A program made the translations under genes and the position numbers. Below the pieces are notes generated by a model. It was not told the DNA's origin. It searched no databases and saw nothing but the letters and a program-made list of their open reading frames with translations. A stretch of 64,000 nucleotides of DNA. Origin: CAVQWT01 sp963717705. Its GTDB lineage: Bacteria > Pseudomonadota > Gammaproteobacteria > Burkholderiales > Casimicrobiaceae. Positions 18,330-25,530 of this stretch are shown one piece after another; within the stretch, counting starts at the first letter, position 1, and the number at the start of each line of letters is the position of its first letter. The stretch lies in the NCBI GenBank assembly GCA_963717705.1, contig CAVQWT010000001.1:36634-100633 (forward strand), given 5' to 3'.

Positions 18330-18896
18330 ATGTCCGCGGACCCCGTCAATTTCTCCCGCCATTTCCTGATCGCCATGCCGGGCATGGCCGATCCGCGCTT
18401 TGCGCACACCCTCACCTTCGTCTGCGAGCACAACGACGACGGCGCGCTGGGCCTGGTCGTCAACAAGCCGACCGACATGACGCTCTCGGCTCTGTTCGAG
18501 CAGATCGACGTGCCGCTCGGCGACGCCGCGCTGCGCGAGTCCCCGGTGCACTTCGGCGGGCCGGTCCAGACCGACCGGGGCTTCGTCCTCCATCGCCCGC
18601 TGGGCAACTGGACTTCGACGCTGGCGATCAGCGACGACATGGGGCTCACCACTTCCAAGGACGTGCTCGAGGCCGTCGGTCGCGGCGAAGGCCCGAAGGA
18701 CGTGCTCATTTCCCTGGGCTACGCCGGCTGGTCGGCCGGACAGCTCGAGCACGAGATCGCGCAGAATGCCTGGCTGACCGTCGAGGCCGACCCGGACCTG
18801 CTGTTCGGGATGTCGCCCGAGCAGCGCCTGCCCGCCGCCATGCAGCTTCTCGGCATCGACTTTTCGCGCCTGTCCGAGGATGTCGGACACGCCTGA
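18330..18896 (+). CDS. yqgE: YqgE/AlgH family protein (UPF0301)
   Basis: Cytoplasmic protein of 188 residues from the conserved UPF0301 family (YqgE/AlgH), whose biochemical function is not settled. The ATG at 18330 gives the typical family start NFSRHFLIAMPGM, followed by GALGLVVNKPTD and HFGGPVQTDRGFVLH. These are the signature segments of the family. It overlaps ruvX by 17 bp, the usual pairing in proteobacteria, and heads a rightward run yqgE-ruvX-pyrR-pyrB-pyrC'. An in-frame extension upstream to 18186 does not look like family sequence. Confidence 0.93.
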   Translation: MSADPVNFSRHFLIAMPGMADPRFAHTLTFVCEHNDDGALGLVVNKPTDMTLSALFEQIDVPLGDAALRESPVHFGGPVQTDRGFVLHRPLGNWTSTLAISDDMGLTTSKDVLEAVGRGEGPKDVLISLGYAGWSAGQLEHEIAQNAWLTVEADPDLLFGMSPEQRLPAAMQLLGIDFSRLSEDVGHA

Positions 18897-19380
18897 ACCC
18901 GAACGCCGCCCCGGCGCCGGCGAGGGCACGGTGCTGGCTTTCGATTTCGGCACGCAGAAAATCGGCGTCGCGGTCGGCAACACGACGGTCCGCCTTGCCC
19001 ACCCCCTGACCACCATCCGATCCGATGCCAACGCCGTCCGCTTTGCCGCGATCGCAGCCCTGCTCGGCGAGTGGAAGCCCGATGCGCTCGTCGTCGGCCG
19101 GCCGGTGCACGCCGACGGCGTTGCGCACGAGATGACCGCGCGCGCCGAGCGCTTCGCGCGCCAGCTCGAGGGCCGCTTCGGCCTGCCGGTCGCGCGCGTC
19201 GACGAGCGCCTGACGACGCGGGTCGCCGGTTCGGCGCTGGTCGCCGCCGGCGTGCGCGGCCGCGAGCGCAAGGCGGCGCAGGACGAGGTCGCGGCGCAGA
19301 TCATCCTGCAGGCCTATCTCGACGACCCTGCCGGCGGCACGATGCCGGCCGCTGAGGAGGCGCCCCGTGCACCCGCCTGA
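18880..19380 (+). CDS. ruvX: Putative Holliday junction resolvase RuvX/YqgF
   Basis: RNase H-like nuclease of 166 residues, assigned to Holliday junction resolution and pre-16S rRNA 5' end maturation in the family. Motifs: LAFDFGTQKIGVAVGN with the catalytic aspartate (around residue 22), VVGRPVHADG, DERLTTR and AAQIILQAYLDD at the C-terminus. An N-terminal extension of about 17 residues precedes the fold. The start overlaps the end of yqgE and the stop overlaps pyrR, so the genes are tightly coupled. Confidence 0.93.
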   Translation: MSDTPEPERRPGAGEGTVLAFDFGTQKIGVAVGNTTVRLAHPLTTIRSDANAVRFAAIAALLGEWKPDALVVGRPVHADGVAHEMTARAERFARQLEGRFGLPVARVDERLTTRVAGSALVAAGVRGRERKAAQDEVAAQIILQAYLDDPAGGTMPAAEEAPRAPA

Positions 19381-19906
19381 CGCGCAACTTCCGGACAGCC
19401 AGCTGCCGGAGGCCGAGGCGCTCGTTGCGACGCTCGCCGAGCACATGCGCGGCGCGGTCGCGCACGACGCCTGCTTCGTCGGCATCTACTCGGGCGGCGC
19501 GTGGCTCGCCGAGCGCCTCGCCGCCGCGATCCCCGGCAACCATCCCATCGGCTACATCGACGTTTCGTTCTACCGCGACGATTTCGCCGCCAAGGGACTG
19601 AAGCCCGAGGTGAAGTCGACGCGGCTGCCGTTCGACGTCGCCGGCGCGACCATCGTCCTCGTCGACGACGTTCTCTACACCGGTCGCAGCGTCCGCGCGG
19701 CGATCAACGAGCTGTTCGACTTCGGCCGGCCGGCGGCGATCGAGCTCGCGGTCCTGGTCGACCGCGGCGGGCGCGAACTGCCGGTCGAGGCGACGTACGT
19801 TGGAGCGCGACTCGCCGTCGCGCAGGGCCTGTCGGTCGTCCTTTCCCGCGGCGCCGACGGCAGGCTCGCGCTCACCACCGAGGCCTCCGCCGATGCCGGC
19901 CGCTAG
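19367..19906 (+). CDS. pyrR: Bifunctional pyr regulator / uracil phosphoribosyltransferase PyrR
   Basis: Type I phosphoribosyltransferase-fold protein of 179 residues. The PRPP-binding loop TIVLVDDVLYTGRSVRAAI is intact, as is the PyrR-type segment DVSFYRDDF. In Gram-positive bacteria PyrR binds pyr mRNA; in proteobacteria a regulatory role is less certain, and no attenuator-like leader was recognised here because the gene is embedded in coding sequence. The start is GTG at 19367, overlapping the end of ruvX by 14 bp, and its own end overlaps pyrB by 14 bp. Confidence 0.92.
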   Translation: MHPPDAQLPDSQLPEAEALVATLAEHMRGAVAHDACFVGIYSGGAWLAERLAAAIPGNHPIGYIDVSFYRDDFAAKGLKPEVKSTRLPFDVAGATIVLVDDVLYTGRSVRAAINELFDFGRPAAIELAVLVDRGGRELPVEATYVGARLAVAQGLSVVLSRGADGRLALTTEASADAGR

Positions 19907-20855
19907 TCCGCAGATCGACGCCTCGGGCCGCCTCGCGCACCTGCTGACGCTGGAGGGGCTGCCCGCCGACATGATCGTGCGCATCCTCGACACCGCGCAG
20001 CCGTTCGTGTCGATCGGAGAACGCGACGTCAAGAAGGTGCCGCTGCTGCGCGGCCGGTCGGTGTTCAACCTGTTCTTCGAGAACTCGACACGGACCCGGA
20101 CGACCTTCGAGATCGCCGCCAAGCGGCTGTCCGCCGACGTCATCAACCTCAACATCGGCGCGTCGTCGACGACCAAGGGCGAAACGCTGCTCGACACCGT
20201 CGACAACCTGGTCGCGATGGACGCCGACCTCTTCGTCGTGCGCCACGCGCAGTCGGGCGCCGCGCACCTGATCGCCGCGCACCTCGCACGCACCGGCCGG
20301 TCGCACGTGCACGTGGTCAACGCCGGCGACGGCCGCCACGCGCACCCGACGCAGGGCCTGCTGGACCTCTTCACCATCCGCCACTACAAGCAGGACTTCC
20401 GCCGGCTCACCGTGGCGATCGTCGGCGACGTGCTGCACTCGCGCGTCGCGCGCAGCCTGATCCACGGGCTGACGACGCTGGGCACGCCCGAGGTCCGCGT
20501 CGTCGGCCCGCAGACGCTGCTGCCAACCGCGGTCGAGTCGATGGGCGTGCAGGTCCACCACGACATGCGGCGCGGAATCGCCGGCTGCGACGTCGTCGTC
20601 ATGCTGCGCCTGCAGAACGAGCGGATGAAGGGCGCGCTGCTGCCGTCGTCCGGCGAATTCTTCAAGCACTACGGGCTCACGCCCGAGAAGCTCGCACTGG
20701 CGAAGCCCGACGCCATCGTGATGCACCCGGGCCCGATGAATCGCGGGGTCGAGATCGATTCGGCGGTCGCCGACGGCGCGCGCAGTGTCATCCTGCCCCA
20801 GGTCACCTTCGGCATCGCGGTCCGCATGGCCGTGATGTCGATGCTGGCCGGATGA
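19893..20855 (+). CDS. pyrB: Aspartate carbamoyltransferase catalytic chain
   Basis: Catalyses carbamoyl phosphate + aspartate to N-carbamoylaspartate, the committed step of pyrimidine synthesis. With the ATG at 19893 it has 320 residues. The carbamoyl-phosphate loop FENSTRTRTTFE, the segment HPTQGLLDLFTI and the C-terminal MHPGPMNRGVEI are present. No regulatory pyrI is adjacent; instead a PyrC homologue lacking its HxH metal site follows 25 bp later. This matches the class A ATCase arrangement of pseudomonads, in which PyrB and PyrC' form a dodecamer. The start overlaps pyrR. Confidence 0.95.
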   Translation: MPAASPQIDASGRLAHLLTLEGLPADMIVRILDTAQPFVSIGERDVKKVPLLRGRSVFNLFFENSTRTRTTFEIAAKRLSADVINLNIGASSTTKGETLLDTVDNLVAMDADLFVVRHAQSGAAHLIAAHLARTGRSHVHVVNAGDGRHAHPTQGLLDLFTIRHYKQDFRRLTVAIVGDVLHSRVARSLIHGLTTLGTPEVRVVGPQTLLPTAVESMGVQVHHDMRRGIAGCDVVVMLRLQNERMKGALLPSSGEFFKHYGLTPEKLALAKPDAIVMHPGPMNRGVEIDSAVADGARSVILPQVTFGIAVRMAVMSMLAG

Positions 20856-20880
20856 CGGCCCGCCGACAGGAAGCGCGAAC

Positions 20881-22155
20881 GTGAAGATCGAAATCGCCAA
20901 CGGCCGGCTCGTCGACCCGAAGCACGGCGTCGACCGTCCCGCTTCGCTCTACATTGCGGCCGGCAGGGTCGTTGCGATCGGGGCGCCGCCCGCCGGCTGG
21001 CAGGCCGGGCGCGTCATCGACGCAACGGGCTGCGTCGTCGCGCCCGGGCTGGTCGACCTCGCCGCGCGACTGCGCGAACCCGGCCTCGAGCACAAGGCCA
21101 CGCTCGAATCGGAGATGGACGCGGCCGTGGCGGGCGGCGTGACCAGCCTGGCCTGCCCGCCCGACACCGATCCGCCGCTCGACGAGCCCGGCCTGGTCGA
21201 AATGCTGAAGCAGCGCGCGCGGCTTTCGAACCGCGCGCACGTCCATCCCGTCGGCGCGCTGACCGTCGGTCTCGCCGGCGAAACGCTGACCGAGATGGGC
21301 GAGCTGACCGAGGCCGGCTGCGTCGCGTTCTCGCAGGCCGACCGGCCGCTCGTCGACACGCAGGTACTGCTGCGCGCGCTGCAGTACGCGGCGACGTTCG
21401 GCTACGCGGTGTGGCTGCGGGCGCAGGATCCGCACCTGTCCCGCGGCGGCGTCGCGCACGACGGCGAGGTGGCGACGCGGCTGGGCCTGCCGGGGATTCC
21501 CGTCACCGCCGAGACGGTCGCGCTGGCGACCATCTTCGCGCTGGTCCGGCAGACGAAGAGCCGGGTCCACATCGCGCGGCTGTCGTCGGCCGAGGGTGTC
21601 GCGCTGGTGCGTGCGGCGAAGGTCGAGGGGCTCGCGGTGACCTGCGACGTCGCGGCCCATCACCTGCACCTGTCCGACGTCGACCTGGGCTGGTTCGACA
21701 CCCAGTGCCGCCTCGACCCCCCGCTGCGCAGCACGCGCGATCGCGCGGCGCTGCGGGCAGGACTCGCCGACGGCACCATCGACGCGCTCTGCTCGGACCA
21801 CGCGCCGGTCGACGACGACGCCAAGCTGGTGCCGTTCGGCGAGGCCGAGCCGGGCGCGACGGGCCTGGAACTCCTGCTGCCATTGACGCTCCAATGGGCT
21901 GCTGCCGACAAGGTGCCGCTGACCCGGGCGCTCGCCGCGATCACCTCGGCGCCGGCGCGGGTATTGGGCATCGACGCCGGGCATCTGGCGCCGGGCGCCG
22001 CCGCCGACGTCTGCGTATTCGCTCCCGACGAGTACTGGCGGGTCGAACCGAAGGCGCTGCGCAGCCAGGGCAAGAACACGCCGTTCTCTGGCCTCGAGGT
22101 TCCGGGCCGGGTCCGGTACACGCTGGTCGGCGGCCAGGTCGTGCACGAAGCGTGA
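20881..22155 (+). CDS. pyrX: Non-catalytic dihydroorotase-like ATCase subunit PyrC'
   Basis: Dihydroorotase-fold protein of 424 residues, start GTG with GGAAG upstream. Active class I enzymes carry a DLHxHxREPG metal site; here the sequence is PGLVDLAARLREPG, with both histidines replaced. Other family marks remain (DVAAHHLHLSDVDL, ALCSDHAPVDDD). Loss of the HxH pair predicts no dihydroorotase activity. In Pseudomonas an inactive homologue encoded directly after pyrB is required for assembly of active ATCase, and the same role is inferred here. A functional pyrC should exist elsewhere in the genome. Confidence 0.9.
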   Translation: MKIEIANGRLVDPKHGVDRPASLYIAAGRVVAIGAPPAGWQAGRVIDATGCVVAPGLVDLAARLREPGLEHKATLESEMDAAVAGGVTSLACPPDTDPPLDEPGLVEMLKQRARLSNRAHVHPVGALTVGLAGETLTEMGELTEAGCVAFSQADRPLVDTQVLLRALQYAATFGYAVWLRAQDPHLSRGGVAHDGEVATRLGLPGIPVTAETVALATIFALVRQTKSRVHIARLSSAEGVALVRAAKVEGLAVTCDVAAHHLHLSDVDLGWFDTQCRLDPPLRSTRDRAALRAGLADGTIDALCSDHAPVDDDAKLVPFGEAEPGATGLELLLPLTLQWAAADKVPLTRALAAITSAPARVLGIDAGHLAPGAAADVCVFAPDEYWRVEPKALRSQGKNTPFSGLEVPGRVRYTLVGGQVVHEA

Positions 22156-22219
22156 CGCGCCGTCCGGTGCGTCGATCATGGGAACGACGCCGCATGCCGC
22201 GGCGCAATCAGGAGAACAC

Positions 22220-23092
22220 ATGGGAGTCGCAGTCGATCCGGAAATCCGCAGCCTCTTCGGCGAGCAGAAGTTCGACCGCCGTGCATTCGTCGTGACGTCG
22301 CTCGGCGCTGGTTTTGCGCTCGCCGTGCTGCCGGTCTCGGCGCAGACGATCACCACCCCCACCGACGGGCTGGTCGCCGGAGAAGTCAAGGTGCCGGCGA
22401 AGGGCGGCGACATGCCGGCCTACCGCGCGATGCCTGCGACGGGAACCGACTTCCCCACGGTCCTCGTCGTCTCCGAGATCTGGGGCGTCCACGAGCACAT
22501 CAAGGATGTCGTCCGCCGGTTCGCCAAGCTCGGCTACTACGCCATCGCGCCCGAGCTCTTCGCGCGGCAGGGCGATGCCGGCAAGGTGACCGACACGCAG
22601 GCTCTGCTCCGCGACATCGTCAGCAAGACCCCGGACGCCGAGGTGATGGCCGACCTCGACGCCACGGTCGCGTACGCCAAGGCGAGCGGCAAGGCCGACA
22701 CGGCGAAGCTCGGCATCACAGGCTTCTGCTGGGGCGGGCGGACGACGCTGATGTACTCGGCGCACAACCCGAACGTCAAGGCCGCGGTGCCTTGGTACGG
22801 ACCGGTGGCGCGCTCGTATTACCCGGGTGACAAGACCGCGGTGGACGTCGCCGCGCAGATCAAGGCGCCGGTCCTCGGCCTCTACGGCGGCGACGACCCG
22901 GGAATTCCGAACGATACCGTCGAGAAGATGGCCGCGGCGCTGAAGGCGGCCGGCAACGCGCGTTCCGAATTCGTCATCTACCCCGGCACGCCGCACGCGT
23001 TCCACGCGGACTACCGGCCCAGCTACCGCAAGGACAAGGCCGACGAAGGCTGGAAGCGCGCCACGGCCTGGTTCAAGCAGTATCTGGGCTGA
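22220..23092 (+). CDS. Dienelactone hydrolase family protein, predicted Tat-exported
   Basis: Alpha/beta hydrolase of 290 residues. The ATG at 22220 follows AGGAG with 5-nt spacing. The N-terminus holds a twin-arginine-like segment FDRRAFVVTS followed by a hydrophobic stretch (LGAGFALAVLPVSA), so periplasmic export is likely. The catalytic triad is of dienelactone hydrolase type: nucleophile Cys in GFCWGGR, Asp in GGDDPG and His in GTPHAFHADYR; the activating glutamate is in VVSEIWGVHEH. The substrate is uncertain, since many exported relatives do not act on dienelactone. It stands as a single gene between pyrC' and a terminator. Confidence 0.9.
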   Translation: MGVAVDPEIRSLFGEQKFDRRAFVVTSLGAGFALAVLPVSAQTITTPTDGLVAGEVKVPAKGGDMPAYRAMPATGTDFPTVLVVSEIWGVHEHIKDVVRRFAKLGYYAIAPELFARQGDAGKVTDTQALLRDIVSKTPDAEVMADLDATVAYAKASGKADTAKLGITGFCWGGRTTLMYSAHNPNVKAAVPWYGPVARSYYPGDKTAVDVAAQIKAPVLGLYGGDDPGIPNDTVEKMAAALKAAGNARSEFVIYPGTPHAFHADYRPSYRKDKADEGWKRATAWFKQYLG

Positions 23093-23124
23093 GCGGCAGC
23101 GCCGCGCGCGGGGCGCGCTGGAGG

Positions 23125-23158
23125 GGCGGCGGGGACGCGCATCCCGCCGCCTTCGTTT
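23125..23158. terminator. Terminator between convergent genes
   Basis: A perfect 9-bp GC stem (GGCGGCGGG / CCCGCCGCC) with a 9-nt loop, followed on the + strand by TTCGTTT. It lies between the dienelactone hydrolase gene (ends 23092) and the leftward gene ending at 23167. Confidence 0.75.
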
Positions 23159-23166
23159 CGTCGCCG

Positions 23167-23754
23167 CTACTTCGTCCGCGGCAGTCGCCCCAGCACGAAG
23201 AACTCGTCGTTCGGCCGCATGCCCGTCAGGTCCGCCATGCGGTTCGACAGCGCGAAGAACGCGGCGATGGCGCCGATGTCCCAGACATCCTCTGCGGAAA
23301 AGCCGTGCGGGGCGAGCGCCGCGTAGTCCTCGTCGACGAGCTCGCTGCTGCGGGTGGCGACCTTGAGCGCGAACGCGAGCATCGCCTTCTGCCGCGGGCC
23401 GATGTCGGCCTTCCGGTAGTTGGCCGCCACCTGGTCGGCGATCAGGGGATTCTTCGCGTACACGCGCAGGATCGCGCCGTGCGCGACGATGCAGTACACG
23501 CAGGCGTTGGCGCCCGACGTCGCGACGACGATCATCTCGCGCTCGGCCTTGGTCAGGCCGCCGTCACGTTCCATCAGCGCGTCGTGGTACGCGAAGAACG
23601 CGCGGAACTCGTCGGGGCGGTGCGCCAGCGTGACGAACACGTTCGGCACGAATCCCGCCTTGTCCTGCACCGCGACGATGCGCGCGCGGATGTCGTCGGG
23701 CAGGTCCTCGAGGCGCGGAACCGGCCAGCGCGAGATCGGGCTCGTGGCGTTCAC
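23167..23754 (-). CDS. Peroxidase-related enzyme, AhpD/carboxymuconolactone decarboxylase-like
   Basis: 195-residue all-helical AhpD-like protein. The redox pair is in NACVYCIVAHGA (CxxC followed by histidine three residues later), as in uncharacterised peroxidase-related enzymes and AhpD. It probably acts as a thiol-dependent peroxide reductase or reductant, but the substrate is unknown. It is the last gene of the leftward argA-yggX-this run, 21 bp after yggX. An iron-trafficking or oxidant-protection protein next to a peroxidase-like enzyme is a sensible pairing. Confidence 0.87.
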   Translation of the reverse strand: MNATSPISRWPVPRLEDLPDDIRARIVAVQDKAGFVPNVFVTLAHRPDEFRAFFAYHDALMERDGGLTKAEREMIVVATSGANACVYCIVAHGAILRVYAKNPLIADQVAANYRKADIGPRQKAMLAFALKVATRSSELVDEDYAALAPHGFSAEDVWDIGAIAAFFALSNRMADLTGMRPNDEFFVLGRLPRTK

Positions 23755-23775
23755 GACTGGCGCTCCCCGGGGCCG

Positions 23776-24045
23776 TCAGGCCGGCGGCACGTAGCCCTGC
23801 GGCATGTCCGCGCCGCCGCCGAAGAAGTGCTTCTCCATCTGCTCGGACAGCCACTTCCGCGCGCGCGCGTCGGCGAGCGACAGCCGGTTCTCGTTGACCA
23901 GCATCGTCTGCTGCCGCAGCCACTGCTGCCAGGCTTCCTTCGAGACGTTCTCGTAGATCCGCTTGCCGAGCTCGCCCGGATACGGGGGTAGATCGAGCCC
24001 CTCGGCCTCGCGGCCGAGCTTCACGCAATGAACCATCCTTGCCAT
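23776..24045 (-). CDS. yggX: Probable Fe(2+)-trafficking protein YggX
   Basis: Small cytoplasmic protein of 89 residues, the usual length for YggX. The conserved start ARMVHCVKLGREAEGLDLPP, with the oxidation-sensitive cysteine, is present, followed by YPGELGKRIYENVSKEAW and MLVNENRLSLAD. The family protects labile Fe-S clusters against oxidative damage and is proposed to handle ferrous iron. It sits 44 bp downstream of argA and 21 bp upstream of the AhpD-like gene on the same strand. Confidence 0.95.
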   Translation of the reverse strand: MARMVHCVKLGREAEGLDLPPYPGELGKRIYENVSKEAWQQWLRQQTMLVNENRLSLADARARKWLSEQMEKHFFGGGADMPQGYVPPA

Positions 24046-24089
24046 CTTCGACTCCTGCTGGTGGGGTTGGCCCTGCCGCGCGGCGGCGG

Positions 24090-25439
24090 TCAGAGCATCT
24101 TGCGGTAGACCTGCGATTTCCGCTGGTAGTTGTACAGCGCCTGCTTCTGCTGCGGCAGGTCGCCGACCGCGGCCGCGCGGAAGCCGCGCTCCAGGAACCA
24201 GTGCGCGGTCTTGGTCGTGAGCACGAACAGCTGCGTGAGCTTCAGCTTCCGGGCGCGCGCCTCGATCTCCGTCATCAGCGCCTCGCCGTAGCCCTCGCGC
24301 CGGAAGTCGGGATGGACGGCCAGCGCCGCCAGCTCCCCCAGCCGGTCTTCCGGAAATGCGTAGAGCGCCGCGCAGCCGATGATGTGACCGTCGTATTCGG
24401 CGACGACGAAGCGCTCGATCTCGGCCTCGAGCCGCTCGCGCGAGCGGCGCACGAGGACGCCCTGTTCCTCCAGCGGCCCGATGATCGAGAGGATGCCGCC
24501 GGCGTCGTCGATGGTCGCGCTGCGCAGGTTCGCCAGCGCCGACGCCGCGACCATGGTGCCGACGCCGTCGCGGGTGAACAGCTCGATCAGCAGCGCGCCG
24601 TCGTGGAGGCGGCTGATCAGATGCGCGCGCTTGACCCCGTTGTCGCAGGCGCGCACGGCGGCGGGCAGGTAGACGCGCACGTCCGGCGCGAGGCGCTCGG
24701 GGTGGGCGAGCAGCGCCTCGGCGTCGCGGGTCGACAGGTCGGTCAGCAGCTGCCGGCGGCCGTTGCGCACGCCCTCGGTGTCCATCAGGAAGATGAGCTT
24801 GGTGGCGTTCAGCCGGACCGCGACCTGCGTGGCGACTTCCTCGACGGTGAGGTTGAAGATCTCCCCGGTGGGCGAGTACCCGATCGGCGAAATCAGCACG
24901 ATGTCGCCGTCGTCGGTGCGCTGCTGGATCGCCTCGCTGTCGACGCGCCGCACCTCGCCGGTGTGCTGCATGTCGGTGCCGTCGACGACGCCCATCGGCT
25001 TGGCCGTGATGTAGTTGCCCGACGACACACGGTTGCGCGCTCCCGCCATCGGCGAATTGGCGAGCCCCAGCGACAGCAGCGCCTCGATCCGCGCGCGCGC
25101 CTGGCCGGCGGCCTCGAGCACGCAGTCCATCGCGTCGGCGTCGGTGATCCGCAGCCCGTTGTGGTAGCGGCTCTCGTAGCCCTGCTGCGCGAGGATCGTC
25201 TCGACCTGCGGCCGGCAGCCGTGGACGACGACCAGGCGGATGCCGAGGCTGACCAGCAGGTTGAGGTCGTGGACGACGCCGAGGAACGAATCGTCGGCGA
25301 CGACCTCGCCGCCGAAGGCGATGACGAAGGTGCGGCCGCGGAACGCGTGGACGTAGGGGGCGGCGGCGCGGATCCAGTGGACGAACGCCCGCATCGTCGC
25401 CGAATTGACGGGCGGCGTGGCGTCGGGTGCGCGAGGCAT
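24090..25439 (-). CDS. argA: N-acetylglutamate synthase (amino-acid acetyltransferase) ArgA
   Basis: First enzyme of arginine synthesis, acetylating glutamate with acetyl-CoA. 449 residues from the ATG at 25439, close to the 443 of E. coli ArgA. The N-terminal amino-acid-kinase-like domain (VIAFGGEVVAD, LVVVHGCRPQVE) is the arginine-sensing, non-kinase part. The C-terminal GNAT domain (LAALAVHPDFRREGYGEALM) is the acetyltransferase, ending in LPQQKQALYNYQRKSQ. It is transcribed divergently from uvrD from a shared palindromic promoter region, with a predicted leader of about 30 nt. A further in-frame ATG lies 15 codons in. Confidence 0.95.
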   Translation of the reverse strand: MPRAPDATPPVNSATMRAFVHWIRAAAPYVHAFRGRTFVIAFGGEVVADDSFLGVVHDLNLLVSLGIRLVVVHGCRPQVETILAQQGYESRYHNGLRITDADAMDCVLEAAGQARARIEALLSLGLANSPMAGARNRVSSGNYITAKPMGVVDGTDMQHTGEVRRVDSEAIQQRTDDGDIVLISPIGYSPTGEIFNLTVEEVATQVAVRLNATKLIFLMDTEGVRNGRRQLLTDLSTRDAEALLAHPERLAPDVRVYLPAAVRACDNGVKRAHLISRLHDGALLIELFTRDGVGTMVAASALANLRSATIDDAGGILSIIGPLEEQGVLVRRSRERLEAEIERFVVAEYDGHIIGCAALYAFPEDRLGELAALAVHPDFRREGYGEALMTEIEARARKLKLTQLFVLTTKTAHWFLERGFRAAAVGDLPQQKQALYNYQRKSQVYRKML

Positions 25440-25471
25440 GCGGGTCGGGCGGACGGAAGTTGGAGGGCGTT

Positions 25472-25503
25472 CGATTATAGCGCCCGCCGGCCCACTATAA
25501 TCG
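25472..25503. promoter_or_regulatory. Palindromic divergent promoter of argA and uvrD
   Basis: CGATTATAG (25472-25480) and CTATAATCG (25495-25503) form a perfect 9-bp inverted repeat with a 14-bp spacer. Each arm contains a consensus TATAAT -10 box, one per strand: + strand 25496-25501 for uvrD, and - strand over 25474-25479 for argA. Predicted start sites give short leaders (about 25-30 nt) to both start codons. No good -35 hexamer is visible for either, since at 17 bp each -35 position falls on the opposing arm. Mutually exclusive polymerase binding would be expected. Confidence 0.65.
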
Positions 25504-25530
25504 CGGGCCGAACCCCATTCTCCCTTGCGC

